A DNA stretch of 26,135 nucleotides from Actinomycetes bacterium (GCA_021799915.1 JAJYZN010000010.1:1-26135), one strand, 5' to 3'. Positions 16,301 through 26,135 are shown, counted from the stretch's first letter. Notes: generated from the letters alone by a model not told the origin. Program-made: numbers and translations.

Positions 16301-16827
16301 CCACGTTGATCGCCGCGGAGATGCTGCGACGGGTCATGAGCGACTACGGAGAACGCCATCGCGGGCCGATCATCGAGCGAGCCACCGAGATCTTCTCGAT
16401 CCTCACCGGCGGCGCGTTCACCGGCCTGGTCCCCGATGTCGAGGGTGACCGGAACGTGCTCCTGGCCCGCCGCGGGGCCGAAGAGCTCCTTGCGACCGAC
16501 GAGCTGAGCGACGGAACCCGTGATCAGCTCTACCTTGCCCTGCGCCTGGCCGGGATCGAACATCAGCTCGACCATCGCAGCGCGCCGGTGGTGTTGGACG
16601 ACATCCTGGTGCACTTCGACGACGAGCGAGCACGAGCGGCTCTCGGTGTACTGGGAGCTCTCGGAGGCCGGACCCAAGTACTGCTCTTCACCCACCACGA
16701 AGAGGTGGTGGCACAGGCCCGTGCCACGCTTCCCCCCGAGCAGCTCGGCGTCGTACAGCTCCCGGCTCGATCCCACGAGCACGAACGGCCGGTGCGCCCG
16801 GACGAGCAGATCGCAGACGCGCTGTGA
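13318..16827 (+). CDS. SbcC/Rad50-like ATPase with long coiled coils, YhaN type
   Basis: This 1169-residue SMC-like ATPase should partner the preceding nuclease. Walker A is GPNEAGKST (residues 33-41) after an N-terminal strand MRIDRLDLIAFGHL. The GPNEAGKST form and the following FGIARTSPDAHG are typical of YhaN. A very long Glu/Arg/Leu/Ala-rich coiled coil fills roughly residues 190-1000. The C-terminal lobe has the ABC signature as LSDGTRDQLYLALRLAG and Walker B as VVLDDILVHFDDERAR, followed by LFTHHEE. I find no CxxC at the coiled-coil apex, and the only clear cysteine is near the N-terminus (GRLYCLDHEEL). The zinc hook of classical SbcC/Rad50 is therefore absent. It starts at ATG 13318 within the ATGA overlap. 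The role is ATP-gated control of DNA-end or hairpin processing. Confidence 0.92.
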   Translation: MRIDRLDLIAFGHLRHASIDLSRPAHGLTVILGPNEAGKSTARRALMSVLFGIARTSPDAHGASSSSLELGARLVDHEGTALEVRRKGSSRKLVVTDEDFGQDKIDQLLSGLSRDLYGRLYCLDHEELRNGSEDLLDANGEIGRLLFGATSGMTSVSATLRRLEKRASDLFSPKKQARTPVVNAALRAYTRLMNEAREQRVRAGAVDDLRQALATASRAAQEVAGELRDARTELVRLQRLQITQPLVKKRDELLARLAEVAGPAPPGSWASEVESAQARWRELDAEWRGLRAQKDQLDDTIETIHVDHDVLERAGAMDELVTGLDQFRSASRDAVKRRGELVGKKKNLGAILERLGLTHDDSRRVDEATLATVEDLAKMRTAIDTDRKHATNELSDAEAASRQARQQLDDLAPAVDVGDLRIAIKRSEEWVRVERELVQRGVELARLESEARELADALGVREPSSARLLDVPDSEAIGAERERVAALGQRRSSLDERASALEERHAQSMDAIAAISGLAGIPDPSYLEETRARRQDIWQQIRALVDEPVPPERDQLLPALERYENAVREADRAADDRYAYAGELARLHELQAQASQHKDDLKRIEDERQQVERTDAAATAAWKLKWSAVGTPPPDPETWRERHRKLVELVDSVRSETDQIAHDDAEVARRRDELGATLAAIGVSTSSGQLEPRLQRAGEMLKEAEELEQARGDMRSALRKSREDVERRKSEVAKIDEKLAEWKPLWEDALARLGLPATTTPAGALAAVHEHRSLVAARSEVAELQDRIEGIEEDYTSFTTRAAAAASGLLDDRSRSPADVVEELRQRLEDARRSQARLDELDSQRQKLDESLVAVEGDRRTVLSELEDLRSSAGLADDVVLEVAVGIARQVEELKGTLAEIERRLGDAGSGLALAEIVAEAQAESRTLDELSSAHLAVKDRVELLEQRQNEASRRVGEAEHAISSLGDSQAAADIEQQAQAALAAAAEGAAEYAPTLIAAEMLRRVMSDYGERHRGPIIERATEIFSILTGGAFTGLVPDVEGDRNVLLARRGAEELLATDELSDGTRDQLYLALRLAGIEHQLDHRSAPVVLDDILVHFDDERARAALGVLGALGGRTQVLLFTHHEEVVAQARATLPPEQLGVVQLPARSHEHERPVRPDEQIADAL

Positions 16828-16941
16828 ACCATCCGATATCCAAGTCCGAGATCGTGGCCGGAGCAGGGATCGACGTGCGTCCATGGGCGCCGGCGATCCG
16901 ATTCCATCGAGGGGTCGTCGTACTGAAGCGGTACACCCTCG

Positions 16942-17247
16942 TCACCTGAACCGGCGGAACCACCACCGCGGGTCGCGGGCGTGGGCATGGAAGTGGTCGG
17001 GGATCTGGCGCATCACCCGGTCCACGGACCAGCCGCCGGGACCGAAACGGGTGTCGGCAACCGAGGTGAGGAGGTCGATCATGTGCACGACGTCCGCCTC
17101 GGGAGGCTCGGCCCCGTGCTCTTTCCAGACCACCATGGGCACGTCACAGATCTCGCAGTCCGCGACCCAGCACACGTCGTCCTCGGCATACCAGCGGGTG
17201 AGGCGTGCCGCCTCGCACAGCTCGCAGTCGAGCGGGCCCTCCCTCAC
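16942..17247 (-). CDS. Small cysteine- and histidine-rich protein, possibly a divergent HIT-superfamily member
   Basis: This 101-residue protein is not a family I can name with certainty. It has two CxxC pairs (Cys8/Cys11 in DCELCEAA and Cys31/Cys34 in DCEICDVP), enough for a zinc site. A late His85-x-His87-x-His89 motif in MRQIPDHFHAHARDP recalls the HxHxH of histidine-triad (HIT) nucleotide hydrolases. The length is close to small HIT proteins. The C-terminus is very basic and aromatic (RWWFRRFR). No signal or membrane segment is present, so it should be cytoplasmic. The GTG start overlaps the stop of the PASTA kinase (GTGA 17244-17247), placing it last in the long minus-strand operon. A zinc-ribbon nucleotide hydrolase or a regulatory partner of the kinase are both only inference. 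Confidence 0.8.
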   Translation of the reverse strand: MREGPLDCELCEAARLTRWYAEDDVCWVADCEICDVPMVVWKEHGAEPPEADVVHMIDLLTSVADTRFGPGGWSVDRVMRQIPDHFHAHARDPRWWFRRFR

Positions 17248-19106
17248 CGGGTGTACAAATTCACGCTGCTGCCTTTGCGCACCTGCTGTCCTGCTGCGGG
17301 GTTCGTTGTGAAGACGTGCCCGCCAGGCGGGCCGTAGACGTTGCTCACGGTGAGCCCGGCGGCCTGCATCGCCGCTGTCGCTTGGGGCACCGTGTCTGTC
17401 GTGACGGCCGGCACGGTCACGAGCGGTGGTCCGGTCGACACGTACACGGTGACCGTGCTGCCCACCGCGGCCGGCACCCCGGCAGCGGGAGACGAGCCGA
17501 TCGGCTGCCCGGCCGGCACCGTTGTCGACGCCTGTGTCACCTTTGCGGCCCCCAGGCCGACCGAGGCGAGCGCCTGTTTGGCCAGTGTGAACGAGGAGTC
17601 GGCGGTGACCGACGGCACGGGGACCGGCGCAGGGCCCTCGGAGATGGCCACGTCCACCGTCGAACCGTAGGGGGCCGAGGTGGCATCGAGCTTTCCGGCG
17701 GACGACCAGTTGATGACGTCGCCGGTGGCGACTGTCGCACTGTAGGCAAGGAGGGCCGGGCAGAGCACCTTGAAGTGCGCTGCTTCGAGCGTCGAGGTCG
17801 CGCGGGCGCAGTCCATCCCGGAGAGTGACGGCACGGCCTCGGGCGGGAGCCCCTCGGACGGGACGACGCGCACGGTCGATCCCTGGGCGCGATGCACCCC
17901 AGGAGCCGGGTCCTGACTGATCACGGATCCAGTGGGAACGACGAGCGAGTAGCGCGGCGGCTCGACGACGAGGACGAAGTGGTCGGCAGCCACCGATCGG
18001 CGGACTGCCGCCAGGCCGCGGCCTTCCAGCTTCGGGACCGGCCGGCTCGCGATCCCCTCGTGGAGTGCCAGGCCCAAACCGGCCGCGACCAGGACCACCA
18101 ACAGCGCTGCGAGCACCCACGCCCCGCGTCGACGGCTCGCGGTCGTGTGCGGCACGGTCGTGCGCGGCACGGCCGCGCGCGGCTGGCCCTGAGCCGTCGC
18201 GTCCATGGTCGGCGGGGAAATCGCCGGAGCCGCCGCGGGCTCGACCGCGCCGGGCGGCCGGAGCGGCAAGGGCAGCGCTGCCGGCAGCGCGACCCCGATC
18301 GCTTCCAGCCGAGCGGCCACACCGGCAGCATCCAGGCGGACGGCGGCTTCGGGGGCGGCCGCCCTGGCCAGCACGTCGTCGAGGGGACCGAGGGCCGGGT
18401 GACGCGGGAGCGCTGCTCCGACCCGGGCCATGAGCGTGCCCACCGTGGTATCGGCGACGAACGGCACCTCGCCGGTCATCGCCTCGTAGAGGACCAGTGC
18501 GAGGGAGTACACGTCGGCTCGGCCGTCGACCCGCTGGCCCTGGGCCTGCTCGGGCGAGGCGTAGCGGGCCGTGCCCACCATGGCCCCGGCAGGCTCGGTC
18601 CACGCAGCCTCGGCCAGGGCCCGGGCCACCCCGAAATCGGCGATCCGTACCCGCCCTTCGGCGTCGAAGAGCAGGTTGGCAGGCTTCACGTCCCGGTGGA
18701 CCAGTCCACGCGCATGGGCGTAGGACAGACCTTGGGCGGTCTGGGCGCCCACGCGGGCAGCCTGCGCGGGGCTGAGCTGGAGCCCCCGGTCGAGGATGTC
18801 GCGCAAGGTACCGCCTTCGAGGTACTCGAGCACCAGGTACGGGCCGTCCACGTCCTCTCCCCAGTCGTAGACCTGGAGGATGTTCGGATGGTTGAGCGCA
18901 GCGACCGAGCGGGCCTCGGCGCTGAAGCGCTTCAAGAAGGACGGGTCCTGGGCCAGCGCGGGAAGGAGGACCTTGACCGCGACGCGGCGCCGGAGCGACA
19001 CGTCCTCAGCCAGGAAGACGTGCGCCGACGCGCCGGTCCCGAGGGCGGAGACCAGCCGGTACCGCTTCCCGAGGACCCGACCGATGGAATCGGAGATGAG
19101 GGGCAT
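17244..19106 (-). CDS. Membrane Ser/Thr protein kinase with C-terminal PASTA domains (PknB/StkP type)
   Basis: This 620-residue transmembrane kinase phosphorylates cytoplasmic proteins in response to cell-wall ligands. The kinase domain covers about residues 16-270: glycine loop LGTGASAHV, Lys45 in VAVKVL, HRDVKPAN (137-144), DFG (157-159) and GTARYASPEQ (178-187). A Pro/Ala linker precedes one membrane helix (328-348). Outside lie four PASTA-like repeats, near 355-419, 423-492, 496-559 and 562-619, with characteristic GSTV strand ends. The extracellular part ends exactly with the last repeat. Start ATG 19106 is 50 bp after ligA, with GGAAGG before it. Actinobacterial PknB usually sits with rodA/pbpA near the origin, so this is a second or relocated kinase. 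It is translationally coupled to the small CxxC/HxHxH protein. Confidence 0.95.
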   Translation of the reverse strand: MPLISDSIGRVLGKRYRLVSALGTGASAHVFLAEDVSLRRRVAVKVLLPALAQDPSFLKRFSAEARSVAALNHPNILQVYDWGEDVDGPYLVLEYLEGGTLRDILDRGLQLSPAQAARVGAQTAQGLSYAHARGLVHRDVKPANLLFDAEGRVRIADFGVARALAEAAWTEPAGAMVGTARYASPEQAQGQRVDGRADVYSLALVLYEAMTGEVPFVADTTVGTLMARVGAALPRHPALGPLDDVLARAAAPEAAVRLDAAGVAARLEAIGVALPAALPLPLRPPGAVEPAAAPAISPPTMDATAQGQPRAAVPRTTVPHTTASRRRGAWVLAALLVVLVAAGLGLALHEGIASRPVPKLEGRGLAAVRRSVAADHFVLVVEPPRYSLVVPTGSVISQDPAPGVHRAQGSTVRVVPSEGLPPEAVPSLSGMDCARATSTLEAAHFKVLCPALLAYSATVATGDVINWSSAGKLDATSAPYGSTVDVAISEGPAPVPVPSVTADSSFTLAKQALASVGLGAAKVTQASTTVPAGQPIGSSPAAGVPAAVGSTVTVYVSTGPPLVTVPAVTTDTVPQATAAMQAAGLTVSNVYGPPGGHVFTTNPAAGQQVRKGSSVNLYTR

Positions 19107-19156
19107 CGCAGCCCTTCCAGGCTACCGACGCGCTTGGCGCAACTGGTGGACCGGCG

Positions 19157-22236
<3,080 letters not shown>

Positions 22237-22248
22237 CGCGCCATTCTC

Positions 22249-23358
22249 TCAGGCGCGAAGACGCGCCACGGCCGCCGCCACGGCCGCCGCCGCTTGCTCC
22301 ACCTCGGTCTCGGTCGTCGCGTGACCCAAGGTGAAACGCACCGAGCCGCGGGCGAACGACGGCGGCACACCCATCGCAGCGAGGACGTGGCTCGGCTCGA
22401 GGGCGCCGCTGGAGCATGCCGCCCCGCCCGAGGCGCAGATCCCCGCGTCGTCGAGGAGCACCAGGAGCTCCTCGCGCTCGACGCCTTCGAAGCACACGTG
22501 GCAGTGCCCGGGCAAGGTGCGGGCCGCCGGCGCGCTCGGCCGGCACCCGGGCACGGTTGCCACGAGCCGGCCCAGGAGCCGGTCACGGAGGGCTGCCACC
22601 CGGTCGGCCCTCTCCTTGGCGGCGGCGTCGAGCGCCGCGGCCAGGCCGACCGCCCCGGCCACGTCGGGGGTCCCGCTCCGGCGCCCCTGCTCCTGCCCTC
22701 CGCCATAGAGAAGGGGGCGGAGGACCACGCCGTGGCGGATGACCAGCGCACCGGAGCCTTTGGGCCCGCCGAGCTTGTGTGCGCTCAGCGACACCAGGTC
22801 CGCGCCGGCCGTCGCTTTGGCCAGGTCCAGCCAGGCGGCAGCCTGGACGGCATCGGTGTGGAACACGGCGCCGGGCGCCCGGCGACGGACCAGCTCGACT
22901 GCTTCGGGAACGGGCTGGACGGTCCCCACCTCGTGGTTGGCTGCCATCACCGAGACCAGGGCGACACCGGGGTGCTCGGCCAGCATCTCGTCGAGCGCTG
23001 CGAGGTCCAGCACCCCCTCGCCGTCGACCGGGATCTCGTCGAGCCTCCCTGTCCCCGCAGCGCGGCACGACTCGCGCACCGCCGGGTGCTCGACCGACGA
23101 GCAGAGCGCGGGGCCGCGCACGCCGAAGACGGCCAAGTTGTCCGCCTCGGTCCCGCCGCTGGTGAAGACGACACCGGCCGGGTCGGCCCCGACGTGCGCC
23201 GCCACGACCTCGCGGGCATCTTCCAATGCCCGCCGGGCGTCGCGAGCGAGACCGTGGCGGCCGGACGGGTTGCCGAAGCGCTCGGCCCCGAACGGGGCCA
23301 TGGCCGCCGCGACCTCGGCGCGCAGCGGAACGGTCGCGGCGTAGTCCAGGTAGATCAC
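22249..23358 (-). CDS. Cysteine desulfurase, NifS/IscS family
   Basis: This 369-residue PLP enzyme takes sulfur from cysteine as an enzyme-bound persulfide. It begins VIYLDYAATVPL, typical of the family. PLP contacts are His91 (SSVEHPAV), Asp169 and Gln172 (FHTDAVQAA), and the Schiff-base Lys195 in SLSAHKLGGPKGSG. GGGQEQGRRSGTPDVAG is another family block. The sulfur-carrying cysteine is probably Cys315 in SGGAACSSG, with a second Cys308 just before it. The short loop (one serine-rich CSSG segment, no insert) resembles the NifS/IscS group rather than SufS. The GTG at 23358 overlaps the aldehyde dehydrogenase stop by 4 bp. Immediate linkage to mnmA points to a dedicated role in tRNA 2-thiolation, though supply to Fe-S assembly is also possible. 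Confidence 0.95.
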   Translation of the reverse strand: MIYLDYAATVPLRAEVAAAMAPFGAERFGNPSGRHGLARDARRALEDAREVVAAHVGADPAGVVFTSGGTEADNLAVFGVRGPALCSSVEHPAVRESCRAAGTGRLDEIPVDGEGVLDLAALDEMLAEHPGVALVSVMAANHEVGTVQPVPEAVELVRRRAPGAVFHTDAVQAAAWLDLAKATAGADLVSLSAHKLGGPKGSGALVIRHGVVLRPLLYGGGQEQGRRSGTPDVAGAVGLAAALDAAAKERADRVAALRDRLLGRLVATVPGCRPSAPAARTLPGHCHVCFEGVEREELLVLLDDAGICASGGAACSSGALEPSHVLAAMGVPPSFARGSVRFTLGHATTETEVEQAAAAVAAAVARLRA

Positions 23359-24710
23359 GCCACGTGCACTGCCTTGGCGTTGGCGAACTCGCGGATGCCG
23401 AGCTGCGACAGCTCCCGTCCGAACCCCGAGCGCTTGATCCCGCCGAAGGGCAGCTCGGGGGTCGAGGCCACCATCGCGTTCACGAAGACCTGCCCGGCTT
23501 CGAGCTCGGCCACGTACCGGCGCTGCTCCGACTCGTCGCTCGTCCACACGCTGGCTCCGAGCCCGAACGAGGTCCGGTTGGCCAAGGCCAGCGCGTGGTC
23601 GGCATCCTCGGCCACCTCGACCACGGCGACCGGTCCGAAGACCTCCTCGCCGTAGGCGCGCATCGAGGGCGTGACGTCGGTGAGCACGGTGGGCGGGTAG
23701 TACCAGCCCGGCCCCTCCTGCGCCTGCCCGCCGCAGCGCACGGTGGCGCCGAGCAGGCGCGCATCGTCGACCTGCGCGGCGATCTCCGCTCGCTGGGCCT
23801 CGGAGACGAGCGGCCCGACGTCGGTCTCGGGGGCCAGCGGGTCTCCCACCACCTGTGCCGCCATTGCCTCGGTGAAGCGATCGGCGAACTCGTCTGCGAC
23901 TTGGGCGACGACGACGAAGCGCTTGGCGGCGATGCACGACTGGCCGTTGTTCTGGCAGCGGGCCTGGACGGCCGTGGGGACCGCGCGGTCCAAGTCGGCC
24001 GAGGCCAGCACCACGAACGGGTCGGAGCCCCCGAGCTCCAGCACGCACTTCTTGAGCGCCTGGCCGGCGGCCGAGGCCACCGCCCTGCCGGCGGCCTCGC
24101 TACCGGTGAGGGTGACGGCGGCGACGCGGTCGTCGGCGATGACACCGGCCACGTCGGCCGAGCCGATGAGCAGGGTCGTGAACACCCCTTCGGGGTAGCC
24201 GGCCCGTCTGAACAGGTCCTCCAGGTACAGCGCCGTCTGCGGCACGTTCGACGCGTGCTTGAGCAGCCCGGCGTTCCCCAGCATGAGCGCCGGGGCGGCG
24301 AACCGGATCACTTGCCAGAGCGGGAAGTTCCACGGCATCACCGCCAGCACCGGGCCGATCGGCTCGTAGCGGACACGGCTCGCGGACGTGACCTCCTCGT
24401 CGGCCAGCAGGTCCGGGGCATGCTCGGCAAACCACCGCAGGGCCATGGCGCACTTCGCCACCTCACCTCTCGCCTGGGCGAACGTCTTGCCCATCTCGGT
24501 GGTGACCATGCGAGCGACCACCGGCAGCTCGCCCTCGAGCAGTTCCGCCGCCCCGTTCATGAGGCGGGCCCGCTCGTCCAAGGTGGTCCGCCGGAACGCG
24601 CGGTACGCGCTGCTCGCCCGCTCCAGGCGGGCATCGACCTCGGCGGGGCCATGGGGGTCGAAGCGCTGCTCGACCACGCCGGTGGCCGGGTTCGTGGTGG
24701 CGAACGGCAC
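23355..24710 (-). CDS. NAD(P)+ aldehyde dehydrogenase, GabD1-type succinate-semialdehyde dehydrogenase
   Basis: This 451-residue aldehyde dehydrogenase oxidises an aldehyde to its acid. Catalytic Cys259 is in QNNGQSCIAAKRF, the general base Glu225 in CVLELGGSDPF, and the oxyanion Asn128 in VMPWNFPLW. The cofactor-binding Lys151 is in LLKHASNVPQ. The blocks LKHASNVPQTALYLEDLF and VFVNAMVASTPELPFGGIKR, and the short length, match the GabD1 succinate-semialdehyde dehydrogenases known from mycobacteria. The true substrate is not proven. The GTG at 24710 (VPFATTNPATG) was chosen because it gives the normal family N-terminus. The frame stays open to 24806 without similarity. It is the first gene of the long minus-strand operon, coupled by GTGA to the cysteine desulfurase, with no obvious metabolic link to it. 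Confidence 0.93.
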   Translation of the reverse strand: MPFATTNPATGVVEQRFDPHGPAEVDARLERASSAYRAFRRTTLDERARLMNGAAELLEGELPVVARMVTTEMGKTFAQARGEVAKCAMALRWFAEHAPDLLADEEVTSASRVRYEPIGPVLAVMPWNFPLWQVIRFAAPALMLGNAGLLKHASNVPQTALYLEDLFRRAGYPEGVFTTLLIGSADVAGVIADDRVAAVTLTGSEAAGRAVASAAGQALKKCVLELGGSDPFVVLASADLDRAVPTAVQARCQNNGQSCIAAKRFVVVAQVADEFADRFTEAMAAQVVGDPLAPETDVGPLVSEAQRAEIAAQVDDARLLGATVRCGGQAQEGPGWYYPPTVLTDVTPSMRAYGEEVFGPVAVVEVAEDADHALALANRTSFGLGASVWTSDESEQRRYVAELEAGQVFVNAMVASTPELPFGGIKRSGFGRELSQLGIREFANAKAVHVA

Positions 24711-24915
24711 GTCGCTACCCGCTACGGCGATCGGGTGCCGGATCCCGCGGCGCTGGTGCGGGTGGAGATCGTGATGAGCAATGTCGGCATCCCGCTGATG
24801 ATCCATCTCACCAGGCTAGACCCGGCCGCCGCAGCGTCGATCGTGGAGATCAGTTGTGCCCCGTGGCTACCCACCTCGGCACCGCTCACCTCCCGACCGC
24901 AAGCGGACGCTGGTG
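24711..24915. other. Intergenic region upstream of the aldehyde dehydrogenase operon
   Basis: This 205-bp gap lies between the aldehyde dehydrogenase start and the stop of the small exported protein, both on the minus strand. The promoter of the aldehyde dehydrogenase-to-kinase operon should be here, but I see no convincing -35/-10 pair. There is also no clear stem with a T-run that would terminate the upstream gene. Open frames in this stretch look like antisense or extension artefacts. Confidence 0.4.
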
Positions 24916-25398
24916 CTATGTGGCCGGCACCGGTGTGTTCCCGGTCGAGCACTCATTCATTGCGACGTGCTCTGCCTGCACTGTGACCGAACTGGTGCCC
25001 GACTCTCCCGAAAGCTGCCAGGACGCCAGCGCGTTCGGATTCGAGGCTGTCCGTCCCGGAGCCGCTGGGAATGTGGTGTACCCCTTTTCTCGCATACAGG
25101 TTGAGAGGCGCACCCGATTGTTGTATATGGCGTTCGCCTGGGCAGGCGTGTACAGAGTGGTCTTCGCGTCCATGGACTGCACATACTGTGTCATGCCAGT
25201 CCCCGCGGGGGCAGTAGTCGCGACGTGCGCCGTGGATGCCGCCGACGCCAGGCCACCGCCAAGGGAGAGCAAGCCCGCCGCCGCCAGGCCGGCGGCGGAG
25301 TACTTCACCCACCGCGGCAATGCCTCCAGCGACTCGACCGCCGTGGACACGGTGCGCCAACCCAGACCGACCAACCTTCGAAGTTGCCCTCGCTCCAT
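24916..25398 (-). CDS. Small exported or membrane-anchored protein of unknown function
   Basis: This 160-residue protein is not one I recognise. A basic N-terminus (MERGQLRRLVGLGWRT) is followed by a hydrophobic segment near residues 34-52 (SAAGLAAAGLLSLGGGLASA) ending in small residues. This could be a signal peptide cleaved near ASAAS or a single anchor helix. The outer part is Thr/Ala/Ser-rich with just two cysteines (Cys101 in STCMREKGYTTFP and Cys150 in MNECSTG), which may form a disulfide. CMREKGYTTFP resembles the CMR-x-x-G-x-x-x-FP pattern seen in small secreted actinobacterial proteins, but this is from memory. ATG 25398 has a G-rich GGAGGGGGG upstream. It stands alone, divergent from the SDR gene at 25543. 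Coding status is probable from the signal-like architecture and is not certain. Confidence 0.62.
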   Translation of the reverse strand: MERGQLRRLVGLGWRTVSTAVESLEALPRWVKYSAAGLAAAGLLSLGGGLASAASTAHVATTAPAGTGMTQYVQSMDAKTTLYTPAQANAIYNNRVRLSTCMREKGYTTFPAAPGRTASNPNALASWQLSGESGTSSVTVQAEHVAMNECSTGNTPVPAT

Positions 25399-25428
25399 CG
25401 AACCTCGCCCCCCTCCATCGAACCTCGC
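25393..25428. repeat. 16-bp tandem duplication around the start codon of the exported protein
   Basis: CTCCATCGAACCTCGC occurs at 25393-25408 and again at 25413-25428, a period of 20 bp. On the minus strand each copy contains ATGGAG, so the start codon and its context are duplicated. The two ATGs are 20 nt apart and therefore in different frames. The upstream copy's GGAG plus the following G-run serves as ribosome binding site for the downstream ATG at 25398. Confidence 0.85.
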
Positions 25429-25542
25429 TCCCTACTGAACGAGTATGACCTCGCTTGGGAGAGATGGCACGGGTGGGGCTCGACGAGGGTGGCGGGCTGG
25501 TACGAAGCACCGTGCTCGTCGTCTGGCTATCATACGGAGAGT

Positions 25543-26135
25543 ATGGAAACGAAAGGATCGTTCGCCACACAGCGGGTGCTGATCACCGGGGCGTCGTCGG
25601 GAATCGGCGCGGGCCTGGCCGAGGAGCTCGCCCGGCGGGGGGCGGTCGTCGGCATCTGCGCCCGGCGAGAGGACCGCCTGGACGAGGTGCTCGAGCGGTG
25701 CCGCCGGCACTCGCCGGGCTCGGTCCGCTGGGTGGTCGACCTGTCGGACCCCGCGGCCGTCGACGGTTTGGCCGCCGACGCGGTGGAGGTGCTCGGCGGA
25801 GTCGACATCCTCGTGAACAATGCCGGCATCCCGATGCGCCGCCACGTGACCAAGCTGGACCCGGCGACCGTGGCCTCGGTCATGGACATCAATTTCCTGA
25901 GCCCGGTCCGGCTCACCCTGGCGCTGCTCCCCCACATGCTGGAGCGAGGGAGCGGCCACGTGGTGAACGTGTCGTCCATCGCGGCCACGCTGAGCTCGCC
26001 GGGAGAGGCGGCCTACGACGCGTCCAAGGCCGCGCTCAGCGCGTTCAGCGAGGCGATGGCCATCGACTTGTGGGACTCGGGGGTCAAGGTCCTCATCGTC
26101 TACCCGGGCCTGGTCCAGACCGAGCTCATCACCCA
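25543..26135 (+). CDS. SDR-family short-chain dehydrogenase, N-terminal part (runs off window)
   Basis: About 197 residues of a classical short-chain dehydrogenase are present before the window ends. The cofactor motif TGASSGIG is at residues 15-22, followed by the basic pair Arg41-Arg42 (CARREDRL), which suggests NADPH. NNAG is at 92-95. Catalytic Ser145 (NVSSIAA), Tyr158 and Lys162 (YDASK) are in place, and the PG motif (VYPGLVQTEL) comes near residues 188-197. The sequence group resembles general acyl or steroid reductases, and the substrate is unknown. The ATG at 25543 has GGAGAG only about 1-2 bp before it, which is unusually close. TATCAT at 25528-25533 could be a -10 that yields a very short leader, so near-leaderless translation is possible. 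It is divergent from the exported protein gene. Confidence 0.93.
   Translation, partial: METKGSFATQRVLITGASSGIGAGLAEELARRGAVVGICARREDRLDEVLERCRRHSPGSVRWVVDLSDPAAVDGLAADAVEVLGGVDILVNNAGIPMRRHVTKLDPATVASVMDINFLSPVRLTLALLPHMLERGSGHVVNVSSIAATLSSPGEAAYDASKAALSAFSEAMAIDLWDSGVKVLIVYPGLVQTELIT

Noticed and set aside
13318..16827. Zinc hook (CxxC) expected in an SbcC-type coiled coil
   Set aside because: I read through the coiled-coil region and found no CxxC, so I do not call the protein classical SbcC.
16909..16940. Possible terminator hairpin between the convergent ATPase and small-protein genes (GAGGG with CCCTC, inner GTAC with GTAC)
   Set aside because: The stem is broken by unequal bulges of 6 and 1 nt and has no T-run on either strand, so it is not convincing as an intrinsic terminator.
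16942..16965. tRNA-like CCA end suggested by GGAACCACCA on the plus strand
   Set aside because: No cloverleaf precedes it, and the bases are the reverse complement of the Trp/Arg-rich C-terminal codons of the small CxxC/HxHxH protein.
24854..25438. Plus-strand open frame opposite the small exported protein
   Set aside because: No signal, domain or ribosome binding site. The minus-strand reading has a signal-like segment and a good ribosome binding site, so it is preferred.
25531..25545. Small palindrome CATAC-N5-GTATG over the SDR start codon
   Set aside because: Arms are only 5 bp and do not extend. This is easily chance, with no regulator suggested.

Overview
The window looks like chromosomal DNA from a high-GC actinobacterium. 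The evidence is strong G/C third-position bias, many GTG starts, an indirect tRNA-amidation operon (gatCAB), a PASTA-type Ser/Thr kinase, a GabD1-like aldehyde dehydrogenase and an actinobacterial ArsI/CadI enzyme. The class Acidimicrobiia is my best guess from general gene style, and this is inference. Genes are packed tightly. Ten neighbouring same-strand pairs overlap by exactly 4 bp (GTGA or ATGA), and both tail-to-tail abutting pairs overlap by exactly 11 bp. There is no gene-free stretch longer than 300 bp, and I saw no rRNA, tRNA, CRISPR array or insertion sequence.

Layout. (1) 1-2912, minus: alpha/beta hydrolase, gatC, gatA, gatB (cut by the window edge). (2) 2973-3377, plus: a small SCP2-type lipid-binding protein. 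(3) 3367-5915, minus: a ferric-iron ABC permease and its lipoprotein, with no ATPase gene, behind a metal-regulator-like palindrome. (4) 5952-9458: an arsenic locus with arsR (minus) divergent from arsI, a CoA-disulfide-reductase-like flavoenzyme and arsB (plus). (5) 9448-11951, minus: an SDR dehydrogenase coupled to a DHA2-type MFS exporter. (6) 12059-16827, plus: an SbcD/SbcC-like (YhaO/YhaN type) nuclease-ATPase pair. (7) 16942-24710, minus: one long probable operon of aldehyde dehydrogenase, cysteine desulfurase, mnmA, ligA, PASTA kinase and a small CxxC/HxHxH protein. (8) 24916-25398, minus: a small exported protein of unknown function. (9) 25543 to the window end, plus: a second SDR, truncated.

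How the genes fit together. The cysteine desulfurase and MnmA form the sulfur-relay step of tRNA wobble-uridine 2-thiolation. GatCAB corrects misacylated Glu-tRNA(Gln)/Asp-tRNA(Asn). In Mycobacterium tuberculosis (from memory) iscS, trmU/mnmA, ligA, gatC, gatA and gatB lie in this same order on one strand. The window therefore looks like the conserved actinobacterial backbone with about 14 kb of accessory cargo (iron uptake, arsenic, SDR/MFS, SbcCD-like) between ligA/kinase and gatCAB. Within the cargo, ArsI would convert trivalent methylarsenical to arsenite and ArsB would export it under ArsR control.

I did not find a clearly unprecedented system. The best leads are the kinase-coupled CxxC/HxHxH protein, the flavoenzyme inserted between arsI and arsB, the ATPase-less iron transporter with its overlapping operator, and the hook-less SbcCD pair whose nuclease gene carries a perfect hairpin.
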